DNA from: Collinsella aerofaciens
GTDB lineage: Bacteria; Actinomycetota; Coriobacteriia; Coriobacteriales; Coriobacteriaceae
Assembly (NCBI RefSeq): GCF_028209625.1
Contig: NZ_JAQLDU010000020.1
Coordinates: forward strand, 1 to 25,322
Length of the DNA stretch: 25,322 nucleotides
Reading direction: 5' to 3'
The notes beneath the pieces were generated by a model. The model saw nothing but the letters and a program-made list of their open reading frames with translations, ran no database searches and was not told the DNA's origin. A program made the position numbers and the translations under genes. Positions within the stretch are counted from its first letter, which is position 1. Every line of letters starts with the position of its first letter. Shown in pieces: positions 6,632-12,913 of this stretch.

Positions 6632-7720
6632 CTACCTTTCCGTGCAGCTAATGCAGGGGTCGATGGTCAGGATAATCATGGGCACGTTGGCAATGAGCAC
6701 GCCCTGCAGCGCATGCGTCAGACCCGCCAGGTTTTGCGACGTCGGCGTGCGCACGCGGAAACGGTCCAGGTTCTTGGTGCCGTTGCCGCGCACATAGTAA
6801 TACGCCTCGCCGCGCGGCTGCTCAATCACAACCTCGCCGCGCGCGCCGTCGGCCGGCGTGAGCTTGGTACGCCCACCGATACCGTCGTGCGGAATCTTGC
6901 CCACAAGCTCCTTGATGATGTCCATAGCCTGCGTGACCTCGGCGCAACGCACCTGGCAGCGGGCATAGCAGTCGCCATCGGTAGCGACAATTGGCTCAAA
7001 CGCAGCCAGATCCGCATAGGCGCCGTCGCCAAACATGCGCACGTCATAGTCCACGCCCGAGGCGCGCCCGAACGGGCCGACCATCGACAGATCCAGCGCG
7101 TCCTTCTTGCTGATCACGCCCACGCCGTGCAGGCGCTCGCCGCAGCTGTCGTCGTCCAAAAAAGTATGCACCAGGGCCTCGTAGTCGGGACGCATGGCAT
7201 CGAGCGTCTGGACAATACCCGCCAGCTCGGAGTCCTCGATATCGTGCTTAAGGCCGCCGATCTCATTGATCGACAGAATCACGCGGCCGCCGCACGTGCT
7301 CTCAAAGATCTTGAGAATCTGCTCGCGCAGGGTCCACGAACGATAGAACAGCGCCTCAAAGCCAAAGGCATCGGCGAGCAGGCCCAGCCACAGCAGGTGC
7401 GAGTGAATGCGCGAAAGCTCGTGCAAAATGGTGCGGATATACTGCACGCGCCCGGGCACCTCGATGCCGAGCATGCGCTCGCAGGCGCTGGCATAGCCGT
7501 AACTGTGGCCCACGGCGCAGATGCCGCAGATGCGCTCGGCGATGTAGCCAAACTGATGCATGTCGCGCTTTTCGGTGAGCTTCTCGAGTCCGCGGTGCAC
7601 AAAGCCGATCTGCGGAATTGCCTCGAGAACGCGGTCGTCCTCGATCACCAGGTCCAGATGAAGCGGCTCGGGCAGCACCGGGTGCTGCGGGCCAAACGGA
7701 ATAACGGAGCGATATGCCAT
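6632..7720 (-). CDS. echE: Group 4 [NiFe] hydrogenase large subunit
   Basis: Catalytic subunit of 362 residues, homologous to NuoD. Both nickel-binding CxxC pairs are present: Cys65 and Cys68 in RICGICAVGHS, and Cys356 and Cys359 in DPCISCTER. The protein ends at that Arg362, so there is no C-terminal peptide of the kind removed by maturation proteases in many [NiFe] hydrogenases. Keeping all four ligands separates it from NuoD proteins of true complex I. It should reduce protons to H2 (or the reverse) on the cytoplasmic side of the membrane complex. It begins 5 bases after the NuoC-like gene. No hyp maturation genes are present in the window; they must lie elsewhere. Confidence 0.95.
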   Translation of the reverse strand: MAYRSVIPFGPQHPVLPEPLHLDLVIEDDRVLEAIPQIGFVHRGLEKLTEKRDMHQFGYIAERICGICAVGHSYGYASACERMLGIEVPGRVQYIRTILHELSRIHSHLLWLGLLADAFGFEALFYRSWTLREQILKIFESTCGGRVILSINEIGGLKHDIEDSELAGIVQTLDAMRPDYEALVHTFLDDDSCGERLHGVGVISKKDALDLSMVGPFGRASGVDYDVRMFGDGAYADLAAFEPIVATDGDCYARCQVRCAEVTQAMDIIKELVGKIPHDGIGGRTKLTPADGARGEVVIEQPRGEAYYYVRGNGTKNLDRFRVRTPTSQNLAGLTHALQGVLIANVPMIILTIDPCISCTER

Positions 7721-7725
7721 GGACC

Positions 7726-8445
7726 TTACGCCTCCTTTTTCTGCTTGTCGCGGACGACCTTGGCGGCAAGCGCCGCGCGGACCTTGGCCGCTTTCTCGGG
7801 ATCCATGGCGGCGAGCTTTGCCTCCATCTCGGCGGCCTTAAGTGCGGCCTTGGCCGCGGCCTCGTCATGCTGAGCATCGGAGCCGGCAGCCGCAGCGGGC
7901 CGAGCGACGGCGGCGCCCGCGGCATCGCCGGCGCCCGCAACGCCCTCCCCTGCAGCAGCCGCAGCCGCGGCGGCCTTCTCGGCAGCGGCCTTGCGCGCCT
8001 TGGCCTCGGCAGCCGCGCGGACCTTCATGGCCTTCTCGCGCGCGGCCTTCACCTCGGGCGTGATAACGCTCATGGGCTCGGCAGTCGAAACCTGGTAGAA
8101 AAAGCCCTTAAAGTCGATCTGCATATCGGTAATGGCAAGACCAAACAGGTCGTGGGCCTCATTTTCAAACGGGAACACCGCGGGGTAATACGAGCTGATG
8201 GACGGAATCTCCTGGTACTGGTCGATGCCCTCAACCACCAGATTCTCGATCGCATAGCTGCCGTCCTGCGCAATATGTTCCTGAGCAGCGCGAACGTTGA
8301 TAAACGTATAGACCAGGCGATACGAGCCGTCGTCGACGTTGCGCTCGGCGTGCATCTGCACAAAGCGCGCGCCGACGCCCTTGAGCGCCTGGACATGCGA
8401 CAGGAGCTCGTCGATCCCAACGGTGGTATAGATAGCCTTTTGCAT
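7726..8445 (-). CDS. echD: Ech-type hydrogenase NuoC-like subunit with Ala/Lys-rich tail
   Basis: Protein of 239 residues. Residues 1-120 form a NuoC/EchD-like domain, recognisable by YPAVFPFENEAHDLFGL (87-103). Residues from about 131 to the end are an Ala/Lys/Glu-rich, low-complexity extension, likely helical or coiled and not part of the usual NuoC fold. EchD proteins are usually much shorter, so the tail roughly doubles the length. The start ATG overlaps the preceding stop (TAATG), showing tight coupling to the small-subunit gene. The core domain is structural and links the large and small subunits. The role of the tail is unknown. Confidence 0.88.
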   Translation of the reverse strand: MQKAIYTTVGIDELLSHVQALKGVGARFVQMHAERNVDDGSYRLVYTFINVRAAQEHIAQDGSYAIENLVVEGIDQYQEIPSISSYYPAVFPFENEAHDLFGLAITDMQIDFKGFFYQVSTAEPMSVITPEVKAAREKAMKVRAAAEAKARKAAAEKAAAAAAAAGEGVAGAGDAAGAAVARPAAAAGSDAQHDEAAAKAALKAAEMEAKLAAMDPEKAAKVRAALAAKVVRDKQKKEA

Positions 8446-9026
8446 TACTCGGCCTCCTTTGCAGCGGCGGGCGCACCGTCAGCCGTGCCTGCGTCGACAC
8501 CGGCCCCGGCACCCGCAGCAGCCACAAACCCGTCCTCGCCCAGCTCAACGCCACCATCCCAGGTAGCAGCGCCGCCTACGGTAAGCGGGTCGCCGCCGGC
8601 ACGCATCACGGCCTCCTTCTGATCAAGGATGCCGCACGCCTCCACAATGGCATCGATCACGGTCTCGGGGCGAATGGCGCATCCGGGCGCGTACACGTCC
8701 ACGGGAATCGCGCGGTCCACGCCGCCGATCACGTTATAGGCATCGCGGAATACGCCGCCCGAGCACGCGCAGATACCGCAGGCCACCACGCACTTGGGCT
8801 CGAGCATCTGGTTGTAGATCTGGCGCACGACGGGCAGGTTCTGGGCATTGACCGAGCCCGTCACCAAAAAGATGTCCGCATGTTTGGGGTTGCCGGTGTT
8901 GACCACGCCAAAGCGCTCCGCATCGAACAGCGGCGTGAGCGAGGCCAGCACCTCGATATCGCATCCGTTGCAGCTCGAGCCGTCGTAATGAATAACCCAC
9001 GGCGAGCGCGACATTTTATGATCCAT
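8445..9026 (-). CDS. echC: Group 4 [NiFe] hydrogenase small subunit (NuoB homologue)
   Basis: Protein of 193 residues that carries the proximal [4Fe-4S] cluster. Likely ligands are Cys19 and Cys22 in SSCNGCDIEVL, Cys86 in CGICACSGG, and Cys116 in YAPGCAIRP. The NuoB-like fold ends near residue 145. A Gly/Ala-rich tail of about 45 residues follows, beyond the usual end of the family. The ATG at 9026 is preceded by AGGAGG at good spacing. It begins 12 bases after the stop of the fused membrane subunit. It transfers electrons between the NuoI-like subunit and the Ni-Fe site. Confidence 0.93.
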   Translation of the reverse strand: MDHKMSRSPWVIHYDGSSCNGCDIEVLASLTPLFDAERFGVVNTGNPKHADIFLVTGSVNAQNLPVVRQIYNQMLEPKCVVACGICACSGGVFRDAYNVIGGVDRAIPVDVYAPGCAIRPETVIDAIVEACGILDQKEAVMRAGGDPLTVGGAATWDGGVELGEDGFVAAAGAGAGVDAGTADGAPAAAKEAE

Positions 9027-9038
9027 GGATGCTGCCTC

Positions 9039-11921
9039 CTAAATAAACACGTCGACGAGGATGGGCATAAGGTTGAGCAGGCCAAACACCAGCGCCACGC
9101 CCCAGCCGAGCTTAAAGCAGCTGCGCCAGGTGCTGCGGGCAAAGGTGTTGTCGATCAGTACCTCGACAAAATACGTCGCGACCATCACGACCAGGGCGAC
9201 CACCCAGCTCACCGGGTTGTCCCAGACAAAGAACATGCCCACCCACATCAAAAACAGCACGGTCTCGCACCAGTGCATAAGGGTCATCTTGGCCAGCGTG
9301 CTGCCGCTCATCTCGGTGGCGACGCCCTGGACAATCTCCTGATGCGCGTGATGCGAGTACGAAAGGTCGAACGGCGACTTGCGTAGCTTGATGGTAAGCA
9401 CCGCGAGCAGCGCAAGGAAAATGGGCGCGCTGTACACGATGATGGGGGCCGACTGCCCCGTCACGGCAATGGAATCGAAGCTGTCGGTGGCAAGGTACAG
9501 GCCCACGCTCATCAGCAGAACGGCGGGCTCGTAGCTCATAACCTGCAGCAGCTCGCGATCGGCGCCGACCTGCGCAAACGGGCTTTGCGTCGAGGCGGAC
9601 GCCAGCACCACAAAGATCGCGGCGAGCGTAACCATAAAGGCGCACAGCAGCGTGTTGGAACCCGACACAAAGATGCCGCCGCCTACCACGGTAAAGATGA
9701 GCGCACATGCCATATAGGTATCGTCCATGGTGTTTACGCTGGCAGGGGCCTTGCGCAGCAGCTTGGCAACGTCGTAGAAGGGCTGCAGCAGACGCGGGCC
9801 CACGCGGCCCTGCATGCGGGCCGAAAGTTTGCGGTCGATACCGTCGATCAGGCCGCCCACAAGCGGCGCTAGCAGGGCAAACGCCACGGTACCAATAAAG
9901 ATGCCCACGACACCCGAGCCTTCGAAATACTTGCCGCGCAACACCGAGGGCGCGCTCATGGCAAGTCTCTCGGGCCCAATCCACGCGCAACACAGCAGCG
10001 CAAACAAGATAATGCTGCAGCACACGACGCTACCCGCGGGACCAATACGCTTCTCGCCAAGGGCGTCCACCGAGTACCAATTGCGCTTTTCGGCCTTCAC
10101 CTCGCGTCCCATCGAGCCGCGGAAATGGCGGTAATTGTCGGTTCCCACACCCGAAAGATATACGTTTACGTGCGGTTTGTTGCTCACGCGGAATGAAGTC
10201 AGCAGCACCACGGCGATAAAAGCCACGATAACCACCATCAGATACATGGCATCCTTGCCAATAACGTACGGCACGCGGCCAAACACCATGGCCAAGTAAG
10301 GCGACACCAGACCGCTCGAGATAACCGGGAACGCCACGCAGCACAGAATCAGCAGCGCGGCGATGGTGTTGAGGGCCATCCATTCGGTCTTATGGACATT
10401 GACCTCAACGTTTTGAGCCGTGGGGTCGACGCCCGAAAGCTTGGCAAGCCACTTGCCCCAGAAGAAGAACGTCGCGGCCGAGCCAAAGGCAAGCACCATG
10501 ATCATGAGCACGTTGCCGGTCTGGGCAAACGCCACCAGGGCGCCCCACTTGGACACGAGCATGCCAAACGGGGCCACGAACATGCCCATAATGCCCAGCA
10601 TCATCAGGCGCGTCAGGTGCGGCATGCGGCTGAACATACCGTCCATGTCCTCGATATTGCGGCTGCCGATATGATGCTCGGCCGTGCCCACGCACAGGAA
10701 CAGCAGCGACTTTGCCACCGTATGGAACAGGATCAGGAAGATCGCGGCCCACACGGCCTCGGGCGCGCCGACGCCCAGGCAGGCGCTGATAAGGCCCAAG
10801 TTGGAAATGGTGGAGTACGCGAGCACGCGTTTGGCGTTGCTCTGCGAGATGGCCATGAGGGCAGCGAGCAAAAACGTGATGGCACCCACACTCGTGACCA
10901 TAAAGCCGGTCACGGGATAGATGGCATAGAGTGGGCTGAGCTTGACCATCAGGAACACGCCGGCTTTGACCATGGTGGACGAGTGCAGCAGGGCGCTCGT
11001 GGGCGTGGGGGCAACCATGGCACCCAACAGCCAAGTGTGGAACGGCATCTGTGCGGCCTTGGTGAGCGCGGCGAGCGACAACAGGATGACCGGCATCACC
11101 AGCAGCGCGGACTGCGCGGTTCCGGTGCCGGAAAGCTCGATCATGCCCGAGATGGTCAGCGGCATGCCGTTAACGTGCAGATACATAAGTCCGGCCAAAA
11201 ACGCGATGCCGCCCAGCATGTTGAGGATGATTTGGGTAAAGGCGTTCTTGATGGCCTCGGGCGTACGCGTGTAGCCAATCATAAGGAACGAACACACGGT
11301 GGTGATTTCCCAGCCGCAGAACAGCCACTCAAGGTTGTCGCTCGTCACGATGACGAACATGGCCGAGAGGAACAGGAACATGAGCGCCAGGAACTGCGGG
11401 CGACGGTCGGGCGCGGTCTGCCCGCGCAGCGCGGCCTCGTGCTCGTCATGGGCCTGGAAGTCCTTCATGTAGCCCAGGGCATACAAGCAGATTAGACTGC
11501 CGACGATGCCGACGGCGAGGACCATGATCACGCTCATGTAGTCCAGGTAGAGTGGCGTTGCCGTGACGGCTTCGGCCGCGGGCAACGTCATGGCTGCAAA
11601 GGCGAGCGAGCCCACCAGCTGGACTATGCCGAGCACCGTGGTGAGCGCGTTCCTATATTTGTACGCGTTGTACAGGATGACAGCGCACAGGATGACGCCG
11701 ATAACGGAACTGATGATCGAGAGCACATGCGAGGTGCCGGGGGCAACCTCAAAGCTCTGCGGACCCGTGCCAAAAAACATGACGGCGACTACAACTGTCA
11801 CCGCCATAATGATGCCAGAGCCTACAAGCCCTACCGCATCGCGGGCGCGGTCACCGCGCGCGAGCAGCATGCCCAGCGCCGGTACCAGCGGAAACAGGGT
11901 AAGGAAATACAGTAGCGTCAT
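9039..11921 (-). CDS. echA/echB: Fused NuoL-like and NuoH-like membrane subunit (EchA-EchB)
   Basis: Membrane protein of 960 residues in one uninterrupted frame. Residues about 1-610 match the NuoL/antiporter family, including KAAQMPFHTWLLGAM and APTPTSALLHSSTMVKAG (about 280-320) and the HTVAKSLLFLCVG helix with its Lys. After a hydrophilic stretch (about 610-665), residues from about 670 match NuoH/EchB: RMQGRVGPRLLQPFYD (about 697-712), the quinone-site-like loop MSYEPAVLLM, and KSPFDLSYSHHAHQEIVQG. In known Ech operons these are two genes, echA and echB, in this same order. The fused protein should form the ion-pumping arm and its connection to the hydrogenase. The ribosome-binding site GGGGGAG precedes the ATG. 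It is the first gene of the operon. Confidence 0.92.
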   Translation of the reverse strand: MTLLYFLTLFPLVPALGMLLARGDRARDAVGLVGSGIIMAVTVVVAVMFFGTGPQSFEVAPGTSHVLSIISSVIGVILCAVILYNAYKYRNALTTVLGIVQLVGSLAFAAMTLPAAEAVTATPLYLDYMSVIMVLAVGIVGSLICLYALGYMKDFQAHDEHEAALRGQTAPDRRPQFLALMFLFLSAMFVIVTSDNLEWLFCGWEITTVCSFLMIGYTRTPEAIKNAFTQIILNMLGGIAFLAGLMYLHVNGMPLTISGMIELSGTGTAQSALLVMPVILLSLAALTKAAQMPFHTWLLGAMVAPTPTSALLHSSTMVKAGVFLMVKLSPLYAIYPVTGFMVTSVGAITFLLAALMAISQSNAKRVLAYSTISNLGLISACLGVGAPEAVWAAIFLILFHTVAKSLLFLCVGTAEHHIGSRNIEDMDGMFSRMPHLTRLMMLGIMGMFVAPFGMLVSKWGALVAFAQTGNVLMIMVLAFGSAATFFFWGKWLAKLSGVDPTAQNVEVNVHKTEWMALNTIAALLILCCVAFPVISSGLVSPYLAMVFGRVPYVIGKDAMYLMVVIVAFIAVVLLTSFRVSNKPHVNVYLSGVGTDNYRHFRGSMGREVKAEKRNWYSVDALGEKRIGPAGSVVCCSIILFALLCCAWIGPERLAMSAPSVLRGKYFEGSGVVGIFIGTVAFALLAPLVGGLIDGIDRKLSARMQGRVGPRLLQPFYDVAKLLRKAPASVNTMDDTYMACALIFTVVGGGIFVSGSNTLLCAFMVTLAAIFVVLASASTQSPFAQVGADRELLQVMSYEPAVLLMSVGLYLATDSFDSIAVTGQSAPIIVYSAPIFLALLAVLTIKLRKSPFDLSYSHHAHQEIVQGVATEMSGSTLAKMTLMHWCETVLFLMWVGMFFVWDNPVSWVVALVVMVATYFVEVLIDNTFARSTWRSCFKLGWGVALVFGLLNLMPILVDVFI

Positions 11922-12101
11922 ACCATCACTCCCCCATGCAAAAACGCTGCAATTGTTTAACGTTATAGCTCAGTTGAGGAGTAGCGGCGGCGGGTTTTCG
12001 GTCAACTGGGGAGTTTTAGGCGTACGGGGTAAGGGCACGCCCGCATTGGAGCAGAGGGGCGGCAAGAAAAATGCGCCCCTGTGGGTGCACCATCCCGTTT
12101 G
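11922..12101 (-). promoter_or_regulatory. Upstream region of the hydrogenase operon
   Basis: This 180-base region should hold the hydrogenase promoter. A minus-strand TATAAC near 11967 could be a -10, but no -35 at standard spacing is clear. Palindromic TTAACGTTA at 11958-11966 resembles the palindromes near the HTH gene upstream. A 7-base inverted repeat CAGTTGA (11972-11978) / TCAACTG (12002-12008) is also present. A hairpin AGGGGCG (12055-12061) / CGCCCCT (12074-12080) lies after the HTH gene stop and may help end its transcript, though it has no U-tract. Confidence 0.35.
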
Positions 12102-12506
12102 CTATTCCGCCTTTTTAACGCGCGGCTTGCGACCGCGCGGCTTATCGACCAGTGCGGACTCACCGCTCTCGCGGTACTGACGGCACCAAGCCTTGACCGA
12201 AGACTCGCTAGGAATCTTGTGCTTGATCATGGCCTCGCGAACCGTTAAGCCGTTTTCCAAGCGGTCCTTGACCACGGCGAGCTTAACTTCGTACGAATAG
12301 GTGTGATGATGCGAACCGGCGTTGAGAACGGCGTCGGCACCGTCCACGGCATATGCGCGGGCCCACTGACGAGCCGTGGCCTGGGGAATGCCGAGCTCCG
12401 CGGCGAGGACGCGATGACCGACCCCCTCTTGGAGGACCTCGACGGCGCGCTGCCTAACCTCGGGCGCATGCGTGCGAGTCCTTGTTGCTTCCGACATACC
12501 TGCCAC
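12102..12506 (-). CDS. Double helix-turn-helix protein, IS3 OrfA-like
   Basis: Basic protein of 134 residues with two consecutive HTH modules. The first (about 14-58) contains RQRAVEVLQEG and LAAELGIPQATARQWARAY; the second (about 72-118) contains KLAVVKDRLENGLTVREAM and SVKAWCRQYRESG. A basic tail DKPRGRKPRVKK follows. This is the layout of IS3-family OrfA or helix-turn-helix 'transposase and derivatives' proteins. No OrfB integrase core lies beside it, so it is either a transposase remnant or a domesticated regulator. The GTG start at 12506 is favoured because TAAGG lies 7-8 bases upstream; ATG at 12497 is possible. The TTAACCGTTAA palindrome just upstream overlaps this ribosome-binding site, which would suit autoregulation. 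Confidence 0.8.
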   Translation of the reverse strand: MAGMSEATRTRTHAPEVRQRAVEVLQEGVGHRVLAAELGIPQATARQWARAYAVDGADAVLNAGSHHHTYSYEVKLAVVKDRLENGLTVREAMIKHKIPSESSVKAWCRQYRESGESALVDKPRGRKPRVKKAE

Positions 12507-12515
12507 TTCTTAGCC

Positions 12516-12526
12516 TTAACCGTTAA
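12516..12526. promoter_or_regulatory. Candidate operator palindrome TTAACCGTTAA
   Basis: Perfect dyad around a central base, located directly upstream of the HTH gene start and touching its Shine-Dalgarno sequence. A near copy GTAACAGTTAA lies at 12575-12585. A minus-strand -10-like TACTAT at 12551-12556 lies between them. The arrangement suggests an autoregulated promoter, but no binding data can be seen here. Confidence 0.4.
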
Positions 12527-12574
12527 TCTGCTTTCTTACGTGCATGTTAGATAGTAGCATTTTGCTGTTTGCGC

Positions 12575-12585
12575 GTAACAGTTAA
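12575..12585. promoter_or_regulatory. Candidate operator palindrome GTAACAGTTAA
   Basis: Second near-palindrome of the TTAACnGTTAA type, 59 bases from the first and close to where a -35 would lie for the TACTAT at 12551-12556 on the minus strand. Confidence 0.35.
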
Positions 12586-12771
12586 TTGAAAATCGCACGG
12601 CGGCATCTGGGCATTTGCCATTAATTTGCAACAGTTCTTTAGGTTTTATTTACGCAGCTAGTTAGCTCGCGGCTCATTGACGGTGTTTTACCAACCAGAT
12701 TGGTATCTTTTTGTTTGGCTGGTATGGTTTGTGTAATTATTAACCCCTCTTCAGCCCGCACCTACATGTCA

Positions 12772-12847
12772 ACTTTCCACTTACTTTCCAGCTTTCCACT
12801 TAACTTACCACCTAAGGTGGAAAGCTGGAAAGCTAGGTGGAAAGCTG
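12772..12847. repeat. TTTCCAC / GTGGAAA inverted and direct repeats
   Basis: CTTTCCAGCTTTCCAC (12784-12799) is perfectly complementary to GTGGAAAGCTGGAAAG (12817-12832). Between them is the palindrome CCACCTAAGGTGG. Additional copies of ACTTTCCAC to the left (12772-12780) and AGGTGGAAAGCT to the right (ending near 12846) make a cluster of alternating units. It could be a binding-site array, a recombination target or a structured transcript end. Confidence 0.65.
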
Positions 12848-12877
12848 GGGCAGCAGCAGGCCAGGAGAACAAGAAAA

Positions 12878-12905
12878 GGGGCGGCAACCGGGTGGTTGCC
12901 GCCCC
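12878..12905 (-). terminator. Rho-independent terminator of the surface-protein operon
   Basis: A perfect 12-base stem GGGGCGGCAACC / GGTTGCCGCCCC (12878-12889 with 12894-12905) around a 4-base loop, extended by one A-T pair. On the minus strand it is followed by TTTTCTTGTTC. It lies just after the stop of the giant gene at 12914. Confidence 0.92.
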
Positions 12906-12913
12906 TCGCGTGG

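Larger units (their letters stand above)
12507..12877. other. AT-rich intergenic region between HTH gene and giant surface protein gene
   Basis: There is no credible gene. Besides the palindromes above, a small hairpin TACCAA-CCAGA-TTGGTA at 12689-12705 is followed by TCTTTTTGTTT, like a weak plus-strand terminator, although no plus-strand gene precedes it. The right part holds the TTTCCAC/GTGGAAA repeats listed separately. The left 270 bases are clearly more AT-rich than the neighbouring genes. Confidence 0.5.

Noticed and set aside
6566..7873. Plus-strand open frame of 435 codons opposite the hydrogenase genes
   Set aside because: The minus strand here encodes an unmistakable [NiFe] large subunit with all metal ligands, so the plus frame is a shadow.
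6632..11921. Reading the operon as respiratory complex I (nuo)
   Set aside because: Only six modules are present, in ech order, and the large subunit keeps both CxxC nickel-binding pairs that NuoD lacks. A hydrogenase fits better.
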